Source of the DNA: an uncultured Gammaproteobacteria bacterium
GTDB lineage: Bacteria > Pseudomonadota > Gammaproteobacteria > JAADHQ01
Direction of reading: 5' to 3'
DNA: 49,589 nucleotides
NCBI GenBank assembly: GCA_947258655.1
Contig: CAMYJD010000027.1
Coordinates: forward strand, 1 to 49,589
Numbering within the stretch: the first letter of the stretch is position 1; every line of letters starts with the position of its first letter. Below the pieces are notes generated by a model. It did not search any database. It saw only the letters and a list, made by a program, of their open reading frames with translations, and was not told where the DNA came from. This document shows positions 26,744 to 37,623 of the stretch, in pieces. The position numbers and the translations under genes were made by a program.

Positions 26744-26968
26744 ATGGAACTCGAACTGGTAGACAATGCCTCACTTGAAACAGACAAAGACCAGAAGATC
26801 ACGGAAAAGCCACCCTATAATGGACCGGAAAGAAGGGTTGCTCAACGCCGCGGCGGGCACGATCGTCGGGCATTGATTCGCTTTGAACTGGATAAAGCCG
26901 ATCGCCGTCAAAAGGAAGACCGCCGCTCAACAACCAATGTCTGGGACAAGGGCCATACACTTTTCTAA
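26744..26968 (+). CDS. Small Arg-rich protein, 74 residues
   Basis: MELELVDNASLETDKDQK is acidic; it is followed by a strongly basic part with repeated DRR/RR motifs (PERRVAQRRGGHDRRA, KADRRQKEDRR). No signal peptide or membrane segment is present. A ribosome site GAGAGAC and a strong terminator 20 nt after the stop support a real one-gene unit. Similar DRR-rich short segments are common in small bacterial proteins of unknown role; nucleic acid binding is possible but unproved. Confidence 0.65.
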   Translation: MELELVDNASLETDKDQKITEKPPYNGPERRVAQRRGGHDRRALIRFELDKADRRQKEDRRSTTNVWDKGHTLF

Positions 26969-26988
26969 ACTGCTCAACAGTATAATGA

Positions 26989-27020
26989 CAAAAGGGCCGT
27001 TTTATAGCGGCCCTTTTTTT
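26989..27020 (+). terminator. Intrinsic terminator after the 74-residue gene
   Basis: AAAGGGCCG pairs with CGGCCCTTT around a short loop and is followed by a run of eight T. Confidence 0.9.
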
Positions 27021-27085
27021 TCCATGTTTTCCGTGTTTTCCGTGCTGCAATGAACACGAGCATACGGATTCTTGAATGCCGCTCA

Positions 27086-28090
27086 CTACTTTGACTGCGT
27101 TGCGGAACTTATGCCCCAAAACGACATGTCCTTACCCAGGAACTCTTCATGCGGTATATAATGCGAGCCATCACAGGAAAAGTTCAGCCCGATCAGCCCA
27201 TTAAAAATATTCATACTCCCTGAGCGCAAATAGATACTTTCATCACCGAAACGCAACTTACGAAAACTTTCCAGAATCGGTTTTATCTCCTTGACCTTGA
27301 TGACGGCATTGTCCGGATAATCAACAATCGGGTAGGCAAAACAAATCTCCGGATCCATTAACTCATTGACATCGAGCAGGCGATAGCGAAATGGATCATT
27401 TCGCAACCAGATAATGGCCCGGCTACTGGAAAAATGAATCTGGGCATGGAATACGCCATGCACAGTCATCAACTCTTCAATAATAACCAGCGCATCATCC
27501 AGCTGCTCATCCAGACGGCTCTGCACCCTGGTCTGCAGGAAAACATTACCCCTGATAGCAGGATCACCCTTGATCTGCTTCCACTGCGGCGCCTCCTCAT
27601 ACAATATGCGCGTCAACGGAAGATCACGCAGGTCGAAGTCGGCACCGATAAAACCCACTACCTTGTCCTGTTTTCTGACAACCTGAATCGCTGTCACCGA
27701 CGGACGATAGGCGCGCAAACTCATATACGCGCCGGACAGGATAAAATTTTCGGCCGGCACAATATCCCTGATATATGGCCGCTGCGAACGATCACGGCCG
27801 AAATGCTCGGACAGCAGGCCCTGATGACTGGCGTTGTCACTGATCTGTTGGGCATCGCTGTCGAGGGCATACAAAAACTGGCAATAAGGCAAACTGTCCA
27901 GCCCTGACAACAAGGCCTGACCCAGCAATTCGCGGTCGGGCCAGACCTCGGCACATATATCCGCAATTTCCTGCAACGGGATTTTCATCATGTCAGACAG
28001 CACTTCGCGCTGCCGGGCTATACTGCCCTTCAGTCCTTCATAGACCTGCTGCGGTGTTTGTGTATCTTGTGCCTGGGTCACGATCGTCAC
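27086..28090 (-). CDS. Cytoplasmic PDC/Cache sensor-domain protein
   Basis: The 334-residue protein has no signal peptide or membrane segment. Residues about 20-175 resemble a PDC/Cache ligand-binding domain (RPYIRDIVPAENFILSGAY, then IQVVRKQDKVVGFIGADFD). The rest, with VFLQTRVQSRLDEQLDDALV and a repeat of FxxSSRAIIWLRNDPFRY, has no recognised output domain. Proteins of this type usually sense small ligands; the partner is unknown. It is a single gene, convergent with the 74-residue gene. Confidence 0.65.
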   Translation of the reverse strand: MTIVTQAQDTQTPQQVYEGLKGSIARQREVLSDMMKIPLQEIADICAEVWPDRELLGQALLSGLDSLPYCQFLYALDSDAQQISDNASHQGLLSEHFGRDRSQRPYIRDIVPAENFILSGAYMSLRAYRPSVTAIQVVRKQDKVVGFIGADFDLRDLPLTRILYEEAPQWKQIKGDPAIRGNVFLQTRVQSRLDEQLDDALVIIEELMTVHGVFHAQIHFSSSRAIIWLRNDPFRYRLLDVNELMDPEICFAYPIVDYPDNAVIKVKEIKPILESFRKLRFGDESIYLRSGSMNIFNGLIGLNFSCDGSHYIPHEEFLGKDMSFWGISSATQSK

Positions 28091-28204
28091 TGCTGCTTTA
28101 ACTGTAAACCTGTTTCAAGTTTACCATAAACAGACAGCATCAGGCTCACAGTTGTTACTTGATGAAACGAATCTATCAATTGAGAGGTGAACGGGGAAAA
28201 CCAT

Positions 28205-28317
28205 GCTGCCACGAAGGCACGAATAAAACCTGTATTTACTTTGCACTCCCCTCCTCCAGGGAGGGGTGATATAAAAACAACTAAGATGGTTTTGTTCGCG
28301 TCTTCGTGCCTGCGTGG
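28205..28317. repeat. Imperfect inverted repeat with 8-nt internal period and central hairpin
   Basis: The left arm (28205-28230) and the complement of the right arm (28288-28317) align over about 23 nt. Each shows near-repeats of CACGAAGG spaced by 8 nt. Between them lies a 7-bp hairpin (CCCCTCC with GGAGGGG at 28248-28266). It fills the gap between the convergently spaced PDC gene start and thiC end and contains no gene. Confidence 0.55.
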
Positions 28318-28364
28318 TAACAAACGACTTAATAGTGACTATTGCGTATCTCGCATTGACCTTG

Positions 28365-30263
<1,899 letters not shown>

Positions 30264-30328
30264 TTAATAGTGAGGATTAATGCAACCAGGGACGATTACT
30301 GGACAGCCATCAAGCAGATGACTGATTA

Positions 30329-30432
30329 GCTTCCCTACGCCGGTACTAACCGGATCAGGTGGATACCCTTGATAATACAAGGGATTGAGGGTATTTCTCA
30401 GCGCCATGACCACATGGAGCACCCCTAGCTGC
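30329..30432 (-). promoter_or_regulatory. TPP riboswitch in the thiC leader
   Basis: On the minus strand the conserved parts occur in order: AGGGGTGC, CTGAGA, and ACCTGATCCGGTTAGTACC then GGCGTAGGGA. These are the THI-box landmarks. It ends about 90 nt before the thiC ATG. Confidence 0.95.
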
Positions 30433-30579
30433 AGGAACTGACAACGTATATGAACTGTCTGACTATTGCAAGACCATTATCCCAGTTAATAATCGCATTA
30501 CTGTTTATATGTTGCCTGAGTGAGGTAAAATACTTAATCTTGGCAAGATATCCAATGACAAAGGTTTAGGACATTATTC

Positions 30580-31242
30580 ATGATGGAATTCAATATAGAC
30601 CAGGCCCGCTACAATATGATCGAGCAACAGATCCGTCCATGGGATGTCCTTGACCCCAGGGTACTGGAAGTCATTGCCGGCACACCACGCGAACGCTTCG
30701 TACCGAAGGAATACCAGAACCTGGCCTTTACCGATACCGAGATCCCGCTGGCGCATGAACAATCCATGCTTGAACCCAAACTGGAAGGACGCATTCTTCA
30801 GATCTTGCAGATAAAGCCAACAGACCGCATCCTCGAGATTGGTACCGGCAGTGGGTATCTGACTGCCTGCCTGGGCAAACTGGGCCACAGTGTTATCAGT
30901 GTCGATATTTTTCCCGAGTTCAGCCAGCAGGCACAACAACAGATTGCCGGCCTGGGCCTGGAAAACATCGAATTCAGGGTAGGTGATGCCGCAAGCGGCT
31001 GGAAACAGGACGGTGAATTTGACGTGATCGTTATCACCGGTTCATTACCGATAGCGCACAAGGCCTTTCAGGAATCTCTGACTATCGGTGGCAGGATGTT
31101 TGTCGTCATTGGTGACAAACTGTTGATGGAAGCGCAACGCATACTCAGGCTTAGCGAACATCAATGGTCAACCGAATCACTGTTCGAGACACACCTGCCT
31201 GCACTGATCAATGCCAAAAGACCACAGGCATTTGAATTTTAA
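30580..31242 (+). CDS. pcm: Protein-L-isoaspartate O-methyltransferase family
   Basis: The 220-residue protein has the Pcm core: NMIEQQIRPWDVLDP, GTPRERFVP, then LEIGTGSGYLTACLG for SAM binding. It would methylate isoaspartyl residues for protein repair. In this family group (adjacent to rhodanese and tolC) the protein is often shorter and of uncertain activity, so the exact role is inferred. The start is the first of two ATG codons at 30580. Confidence 0.85.
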   Translation: MMEFNIDQARYNMIEQQIRPWDVLDPRVLEVIAGTPRERFVPKEYQNLAFTDTEIPLAHEQSMLEPKLEGRILQILQIKPTDRILEIGTGSGYLTACLGKLGHSVISVDIFPEFSQQAQQQIAGLGLENIEFRVGDAASGWKQDGEFDVIVITGSLPIAHKAFQESLTIGGRMFVVIGDKLLMEAQRILRLSEHQWSTESLFETHLPALINAKRPQAFEF

Positions 31243-31258
31243 TCCGCGCAAACAACAT

Positions 31259-31579
31259 ATGCGAAATTTTACCCCCGCACAACTTCATGAGCGCCTGGCA
31301 CAGCAAGGGCAGCAGCCGCTGCTGCTGGACGTACGTGAGCCATGGGAATTCAATATCTGTGCAATTGATAATTCGCAACTGATACCGATGGGACAGATCG
31401 CCGCCAGCCTGGATGGCCTTGACCCGGAAAGGGAAACTGTCGTCATCTGCCATCACGGTATACGCAGTCGCAGTGTCGCCATGTTTATGGAACGGCACGG
31501 ATTTACCGATGTCATTAACCTTGCTGGCGGTGTTGAAGCCTGGTCACGCGAGGTTGATCTAGACATGCCTACTTACTGA
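31259..31579 (+). CDS. Single-domain rhodanese
   Basis: I prefer ATG 31259 (MRNFTPAQLHERL), which starts the domain and avoids overlap with pcm; an upstream ATG at 31211 would add 16 residues. The active loop is CHHGIRS with the catalytic Cys, in a 106-residue domain. It would transfer sulfane sulfur in the cytoplasm. It sits in the pcm-rhodanese-tolC order found in many gammaproteobacteria. Confidence 0.9.
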   Translation: MRNFTPAQLHERLAQQGQQPLLLDVREPWEFNICAIDNSQLIPMGQIAASLDGLDPERETVVICHHGIRSRSVAMFMERHGFTDVINLAGGVEAWSREVDLDMPTY

Positions 31580-31667
31580 ATCTGTAGTATATTTACACAC
31601 TGGAATTCAGTACCGAACCTGACAGAATGTCTGTCTAATCTATCGCTATCCGTGACAAGGAAAAATT

Positions 31668-32984
31668 ATGCCTAGAATATTATTCGTCGCTATACTGTCT
31701 ATGCTTGTAGCGAATACACAGGCGGGTGATGACCTGCTGACTATCTACAGGCACGTACTGGTCAGTGACCCCGAACTCAAGGCTGCCGAAGCCGGACATC
31801 GTGCCAACTTGCAGGGTAAGGACAAGGCACGAGCGTTGCTACTGCCCAACGCCGATCTTTCCGCAGATGCATCCAGGAACAGGCAGGACAGATCTCAATC
31901 GGGCAGTACAACCCTCGGCAGCAGTAATCCCAATTTTACTGACACTGGCTACAGACTCACTATTTCCCAGCCGGTTTTTCGCTATGGCACCCTGGTACAG
32001 AACAAACAGGCCGATATCAGTATCCAGCAATCGCAGACAGCACTGGCAGCAACACAACAGCAGATTATCCTCAAGGCCGCCGAGCGTTACTTTGATCTAC
32101 TCTCTGCACAGGCCGCACTGGAATTCGCGCAATCAGATAAAACCGCCATTGCCAAGCAACTGGAACAGGCCCAGAAACGCTTTGATGTCGGCCTGATTGC
32201 GATTACCGACGTGCATGAAGCCCAGGCCGCCTATGACCTGGCGACTGCTGCGGAGATCACGGCCGGAAATCAGCTGGCCAGTGCCGTCGAGGCCCTCACC
32301 GAAATCACCGGCACGACTCACACCAGCCTGGCCAAACTGACAACAGGATTGCCATTACACCGGCCGGACCCTGACAATATGGGGAACTGGACCGACATCG
32401 CCCTGCAACAGAATCTGCAACTGAAGGCGCTGATACTGAGCAGCAAGATCGCCAAAGAGGAAATTCGCCTGCAACGGGCCGGCCATTACCCAACCCTGGA
32501 CCTTGCAGCATCGCATGATTTTTCAGACAGGGGCGGTATTTTTGCCCGCGAGACCACGACCGACACCATTGCCCTGCAACTGAACGTGCCCCTATACAAA
32601 GGTGGCCTGACGACGGCAAGTGTAAAAGAGTCTGTACACTTGTACAGCCAGGCGCAACATAACCTGGACAAGGAACGACGCTCGGTACTACGCCAGACCC
32701 GCGATGCCTACCGCGGCGTTATCAATGGCATCGGCCAGGTCAAGGCGCTGAAGCAGGCGACCGTTTCCAATCGCAGTGCACTGGAAACGACCCAGGCCGG
32801 ATTCGAGGTTGGCACGCGCACAATCGTCGATGTGTTACTCGCGCAGCGCGGCCTGTTCGGCGCGCAGCGCGATTATGCTCAGTCGCGCCATCAGTATATC
32901 CTCAATATTCTGCGCCTGAAGCTGGCGGCCGGGACACTGTCGCCCGAAGACCTTGAATATTTCAATCAGTGGCTGGAGAAGTAG
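31668..32984 (+). CDS. tolC: TolC-family outer-membrane efflux protein
   Basis: The 438-residue protein has a signal peptide cleaved after about residue 19 (VANTQA). The two repeated halves of an outer-membrane factor follow, with long helical Gln/Ala-rich segments such as SQTALAATQQQIILKAAERYF and the characteristic GTRTIVDVLLAQR near the end. It makes the outer-membrane duct for type I secretion or RND efflux. Its last codons overlap the start of the hemerythrin gene. Confidence 0.93.
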   Translation: MPRILFVAILSMLVANTQAGDDLLTIYRHVLVSDPELKAAEAGHRANLQGKDKARALLLPNADLSADASRNRQDRSQSGSTTLGSSNPNFTDTGYRLTISQPVFRYGTLVQNKQADISIQQSQTALAATQQQIILKAAERYFDLLSAQAALEFAQSDKTAIAKQLEQAQKRFDVGLIAITDVHEAQAAYDLATAAEITAGNQLASAVEALTEITGTTHTSLAKLTTGLPLHRPDPDNMGNWTDIALQQNLQLKALILSSKIAKEEIRLQRAGHYPTLDLAASHDFSDRGGIFARETTTDTIALQLNVPLYKGGLTTASVKESVHLYSQAQHNLDKERRSVLRQTRDAYRGVINGIGQVKALKQATVSNRSALETTQAGFEVGTRTIVDVLLAQRGLFGAQRDYAQSRHQYILNILRLKLAAGTLSPEDLEYFNQWLEK

Positions 32985-33505
32985 GCATCTTACCTGGCCA
33001 GGAACCCGCCCCGGACTTTTGTAATCCACTGGGCCTGCTGAAGGCATGCCATCAGCGCATACTGGGATTTTGCGACTTACTCGAAAAAATGCTCGCGCAT
33101 ATCGACGAACATGGTATCGATGCCGAGGTTAAACAGTCAGCGCAGAAGTTGCATCGTTATTTCTCCACTGCCGCCGTATTGCATCATCTGGACGAAGAGC
33201 AGGATCTGTTTCCGCTATTAATCGCATCATCACTGAAACAGGCTACCATCATCCACAGACTGAAACAGGAGCATAGCGCTATTAACGAGGTCTGGAAAAA
33301 ACTGTCCCCGCTACTGGCACGCCCGACAACAATCGACGAGACTCCGGAGTTCAGGCAATGGGTAGCTGAATTTTGCAGCGCCTATCGACAGCATATCAAG
33401 ACAGAGGAAGAAGATTTTCTTTCCATTGCCCAACACATGCTCAGCAGTGAGCAGCTGCAACAGATCGGCAAGAACATGAAGGAAAGGCGGAAACATTTCG
33501 GCTGA
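32969..33505 (+). CDS. Hemerythrin-like HHE-domain protein
   Basis: The 178-residue protein carries conserved His/Glu helices of a hemerythrin fold: LLKACHQRILGF, HHLDEEQDLFPLL, LKQEHSAINEVW and HIKTEEEDFLSI. It should bind a di-iron centre and may sense or carry O2 or NO. It overlaps the 3' end of tolC by 16 nt. Function in this organism is not shown. Confidence 0.85.
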   Translation: MAGEVGILPGQEPAPDFCNPLGLLKACHQRILGFCDLLEKMLAHIDEHGIDAEVKQSAQKLHRYFSTAAVLHHLDEEQDLFPLLIASSLKQATIIHRLKQEHSAINEVWKKLSPLLARPTTIDETPEFRQWVAEFCSAYRQHIKTEEEDFLSIAQHMLSSEQLQQIGKNMKERRKHFG

Positions 33506-33588
33506 TATTCACAGATCAGTCGCCCCGGTTTTATTGCATCAATTGATTGGGCGAAACAAATCAAATAGCATTTCGCAACTCAAACAGA

Positions 33589-34992
33589 TCAACCACACCA
33601 ATCAAATAACTTCTGTTCCGTGATCATCTTGTAGACTTTATCCGGCACCATCGACTCCCATTCATGATGCCCTTTCTGCATATTGTGCAGGACCTCATGG
33701 GAAAAAATACGTAGATATTCCTCATTGACCGTATCAAGACCCTTAACATAATTATTCTCAAGCAGGTACAGATACAGGTGACGCAGATGCTCCTTGAGTT
33801 TAAGATCAAGGACGCCTTCTTTGTTGCCGCTGACCTGGTCAAGTGCTGGTGATACGTATAGGCGCAGGTCATGTTTGAACATCCGTCCGAATGATTCGAG
33901 TATACCGCCGGGGAGGTCGTCATAGTACTTTTCGTTAAAAATCTCGCGCAAGGAAGGCAGACCCATCGTGAAGGCCATCGGCCTTTTGGTGTAGCGGAAC
34001 AGGAACTGAGCGAGGCGGTAAAACTCACCGTAATTCGAGATCAACACGTTCTTGCCCAGTGCGCACAGAATATCGGCGCGGCACAGGAAATCGCTGACAT
34101 TGATCTCATCCCCGTCTGCTGACAGGTTATGCAGGGTCATCTCCGATAACTCGATCAGTTCATCGGCGGATACATCGGTATCCTCGATAAATGCCTTTTG
34201 TGCACAGTCCAGCAGGTTCAGGGTAAACTTGGTCGGTGGGCGAAAACGGCTGCGTTCCAGCAATACCGCCTTTTTATACAACGTATCGGAGATTTGTGCG
34301 ACATGGCCATCGGCGGTAAACATCGCCGCATTGGACAGCCCATGCTGGACCAGGCGTAGCGCCATCAGGCGATTGTCAACCTTGTTAAAGGCCGGCCCGC
34401 TAAACTCGATCATATCGATCTCGACCAGCTCGCTGTAGAGCTGGTCCATCAGCGAACGCAGCAGCTCCTCCGGCTCGGTATGCAAACGCATGGCACCATA
34501 GATCAGATTGACCCCGAGAACACCGAGGGTTTCATGGTCCTGCACATGCTGTTTGCCGTGCAGGCTGACATGGATATCGATGCGAGATGGTTCCTCCCCG
34601 GGTCGGCGTTGAAACAGGATTCCGAGCCAGCCATGTCCATCTGTCTTGTAGGTAAAACTGCGTGCGGCGACGGTATTGGCAAATGCAAAGAAGGTACTTT
34701 GCTCCCCGATACTGTCATCGAGACGCTCAAGTAACAGTCTATATTCCAGATCGAGCATATCCCTGAGGCGATCGCGACTGACATAGCGCTGGCACGGCCC
34801 ATAGATGGCATCACTGAATTTCATGCTGTAGGCCGACATCGCCTTGGCGATGGTTCCAGCCGCGCCGCCGACACGAAAAAACCAGCGCGCCGTCTCCTGT
34901 CCGGCGCCGATTTCGGCAATCGTACCGTAGGTGGCCTTATCCAGATTCAGCGCAAGTGCCTTCTGGTGCGGATCCTGTATTTCCCGTTGCAT
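33589..34992 (-). CDS. Conserved protein of unknown function, 467 residues
   Basis: No signal peptide or membrane segment. The N-terminus reads NLDKATYGTIAEIGAGQE and RWFFRVGGAAGTIAKAMSAY, a strongly conserved-looking start I recall from many bacteria as an uncharacterised family, often carrying unreliable names in databases. Later parts include GWLGILFQRRPGEEPSRIDI and, near the end, KGHHEWESMVPDKVYKMI. I do not assign a function. It is transcribed alone, divergent from the acyltransferase at 35128. Confidence 0.8.
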   Translation of the reverse strand: MQREIQDPHQKALALNLDKATYGTIAEIGAGQETARWFFRVGGAAGTIAKAMSAYSMKFSDAIYGPCQRYVSRDRLRDMLDLEYRLLLERLDDSIGEQSTFFAFANTVAARSFTYKTDGHGWLGILFQRRPGEEPSRIDIHVSLHGKQHVQDHETLGVLGVNLIYGAMRLHTEPEELLRSLMDQLYSELVEIDMIEFSGPAFNKVDNRLMALRLVQHGLSNAAMFTADGHVAQISDTLYKKAVLLERSRFRPPTKFTLNLLDCAQKAFIEDTDVSADELIELSEMTLHNLSADGDEINVSDFLCRADILCALGKNVLISNYGEFYRLAQFLFRYTKRPMAFTMGLPSLREIFNEKYYDDLPGGILESFGRMFKHDLRLYVSPALDQVSGNKEGVLDLKLKEHLRHLYLYLLENNYVKGLDTVNEEYLRIFSHEVLHNMQKGHHEWESMVPDKVYKMITEQKLFDWCG

Positions 34993-35127
34993 ATGTATCC
35001 CTTGATGAATTATTGTTTTACCTGTAGACAGTCTAGTCCATAATTGTACTGTGTTAACGAATTACACTAAAATCAACTAAATTTATCGACCCTGACGACC
35101 ATCCCTTGAATAGTACGAGCCAACGCC

Positions 35128-36003
35128 TTGACCAGCACTAAACTGTTAAACCTGCTTGCACGCATGCCATTGCCGTTGCTGCATCTGTGTGCTTATGCCA
35201 TCGGCTGGCTGCTGTGGCTGATTCCAAATAAAAAACGACGCATTACCTATATCAATCTGCGCCTGTGTCTGCCCGAACTGGGCAGTCTGCAACGCCATAA
35301 CATTGCCCGCCTCAGTCTGATCCATGAGGCACAGACCCTGTTCGAGATACCCGCTATTCTGAGCCTGTCACATGCACGCCTGCAAACCCTGGTGCGTGAG
35401 GTCGTCGGCCTCGAACATCTGCAGCAAGGCATGCAAAACGGGCGTGGCGTCATTCTTGCGATACCACACCTGGGCAACTGGGAGTTGATCGGCCTGTATG
35501 CATCCGCCCTGTACCCGATGACTAATCTGTATCGGCCGCAACATCGTTCACCTGCACTGGACGATTTTATCCGTAATGGCCGACAGCGCTTCAATGCCCG
35601 CCTCGTACCAACCGATACCAGCGGTGTGCGCGCATTGTACAAGGCACTGGATAATAATGAGCTGATCGCTATATTACCTGATCAGAATCCCGGCAAGGGA
35701 AGCGGAGTTTTCGCACCGTTTTTCGGTCATCAGGCCAATACGATGGTATTACTGTCACGCCTGGCACAACGCAATCACGCCACGGTTCTGTTCAGCTTTA
35801 CCGAGCGCCTGCGCTGGGGCAGAGGCTTTCGCATGCATTTTGTTCCAGCCGGCGACGCACTCTATGACACCGACAAACAACGTTCCGCGCATGCACTGAA
35901 CCAGGGTCTTGAGCAATGCATCCTGCAGGCCCCGACACAGTACTGGTGGAGCTATAAACGTTTCAAGATCCGTCCCGCAGGGGAAGACTCACCCTATCAA
36001 TAG
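35128..36003 (+). CDS. LpxL/HtrB-family lipid A acyltransferase (first copy)
   Basis: The 291-residue membrane-anchored protein has one N-terminal hydrophobic helix and the HX4E catalytic motif in IPHLGNWEL, plus the later DQNPGKGSGVFAPFFG. It adds a secondary acyl chain to lipid A. The start is probably TTG at 35128, because the frame above it closes with TGA at 35107 and contains no ATG; ATG at 35164 is the alternative. It meets waaA tail to tail with a 9-nt gap. Confidence 0.88.
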   Translation: MTSTKLLNLLARMPLPLLHLCAYAIGWLLWLIPNKKRRITYINLRLCLPELGSLQRHNIARLSLIHEAQTLFEIPAILSLSHARLQTLVREVVGLEHLQQGMQNGRGVILAIPHLGNWELIGLYASALYPMTNLYRPQHRSPALDDFIRNGRQRFNARLVPTDTSGVRALYKALDNNELIAILPDQNPGKGSGVFAPFFGHQANTMVLLSRLAQRNHATVLFSFTERLRWGRGFRMHFVPAGDALYDTDKQRSAHALNQGLEQCILQAPTQYWWSYKRFKIRPAGEDSPYQ

Positions 36004-36012
36004 CGCGATGGT

Positions 36013-37284
36013 TTATTTTTCAATGACCAGGGCATCGTCGATCAGCTGTTCAAGCCTGGCAAGGGCCCCACGGTTAGCCTCAACAAAGGCCCTGGCATTT
36101 TCACCCAGCAGATTGCGTTGATCGGGATCGAGTAATAACAGCTGCGCACTGTTGGCAAGCTGATCCACATTATTGACCTGCACAAGTCCGTTACATTCAC
36201 TTAAACGTGCGCTTATCTCCTCGAAGTTGCGCATATACGGACCGGTGATGGTCGCCACGCCGAGGGCCGCCGGTTCAAGCAGGTTATGCCCGCCAACGGG
36301 GACCAGGCTACCGCCGACAAAGGCCACGTCTGCTGCTGCATATAACAGCAACAACTCGCCCATCGTATCGCCGAGATAAACCTGGGTATCTTTGTCACAG
36401 AATTCACCGCTACTACGGCGTAGCAGATGCAGTTTCTTTTTAATGCAGGCAGCAGCAACCCGCTCAAAACGCTCCGGATGACGGGGAACCAGTATCAGCA
36501 ACAAATCATCCAGCGTTTCCTGCATTTGCAGATAGGCATCAAGAATCTGTTCGTCCTCACCTTCATGGGTGCTGGCGGCAATCCATACCGGCCGATGCTG
36601 TCCCAACTCGCGGCGTAATATCTCGGCACGCTTCAGCAAACTGTCTGGCAACTTCAGGTCGAACTTGATACTGCCCGTCACCTGCATCTGCGCATCAACG
36701 GCACCCAAGCCCAGGAAACGTCGTCCATCTGCCTGGGTCTGACAGGCGATGGTATCGATACATTGCAAGGTCGAGCGTGTTAGTGATAACAGCCTGCGGT
36801 AGCCCTGTGCAGATTTTTCAGACAGCCGTGCATTGGCAAGAATGACCGGCACCTGGCGCTGCCTGCAGGCATGGAACAGGTTGGGCCAGATCTCGGTCTC
36901 CATGATAATGGCGACATCGGGTCTGAAACAGGCGAGAAATCGTTGCACAGCTCCGGGCAGATCATAGGGTGCATAGACATGCAGTACCTTGTCGGCAAAT
37001 AACTCGCGCACCTGTTCGCTACCGGTTGCTGTCATTGTAGTGACCAGTACTGCATGTGTCGGGTATTTATCCAGCAGGTAATGCACCAGCGGCACTGCCG
37101 CCAGGGTTTCGCCGACCGATACCGAATGCAGCCAGATCACCGGCTTGTGCGGCTGCCTGTATGTATACCCGAAACGTTCCGGCAAACGCTGACGATAGGC
37201 GGGATTGCGCAAGCTACGCCATAGTAGACGTGCAGGTATTATCGGACTCAGACAATAAAGGATAAGACTGTACAGGAATCGCAT
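36013..37284 (-). CDS. waaA: 3-deoxy-D-manno-octulosonic acid (Kdo) transferase
   Basis: The 423-residue GT30 enzyme attaches Kdo to lipid IVA at the inner membrane. It has an N-terminal membrane helix (LYSLILYCLSPII) and family segments WLHSVSVGETLAAVPL and GGSLVPVGGHNLLEPAALG. It belongs to the lipid A cluster here, divergent from msbA. Confidence 0.95.
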   Translation of the reverse strand: MRFLYSLILYCLSPIIPARLLWRSLRNPAYRQRLPERFGYTYRQPHKPVIWLHSVSVGETLAAVPLVHYLLDKYPTHAVLVTTMTATGSEQVRELFADKVLHVYAPYDLPGAVQRFLACFRPDVAIIMETEIWPNLFHACRQRQVPVILANARLSEKSAQGYRRLLSLTRSTLQCIDTIACQTQADGRRFLGLGAVDAQMQVTGSIKFDLKLPDSLLKRAEILRRELGQHRPVWIAASTHEGEDEQILDAYLQMQETLDDLLLILVPRHPERFERVAAACIKKKLHLLRRSSGEFCDKDTQVYLGDTMGELLLLYAAADVAFVGGSLVPVGGHNLLEPAALGVATITGPYMRNFEEISARLSECNGLVQVNNVDQLANSAQLLLLDPDQRNLLGENARAFVEANRGALARLEQLIDDALVIEK

Positions 37285-37623
37285 GGTGTCAGACGGCTTC
37301 TTCTTGCCGCATCAGTCGGCCTATGTAGCGCTATTTGGATAGGGATTATTATCATTACAATCAATTAGTTAGACAGCAGTCGCGACGGCGCTGCGCAATT
37401 TTGACCAAGCATAGCACAAGCAACCCCGAATTACTCGGGATTGGATGAGCGCAGCGATTGTTGTGTTAAACAATGCAGGTCATTACAATAGCAATGGTTG
37501 CAGACAACAAAAGAATCCAGAACTTGCCCTTAAGCCTTTGTTTGTCGCCGCTCTGGAGCTATCTGCCCACCCGTCGTGACGGCAGCAGACACCGGGCCGC
37601 GTATCAAATAGACTTACACCACC
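37285..37623. other. Divergent promoter region between waaA and msbA
   Basis: About 340 nt that must serve both strands. An imperfect hairpin around CCCCGAATTACTCGGG (37424-37439) is visible. No gene or clear hexamer pair is supported. Confidence 0.35.
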
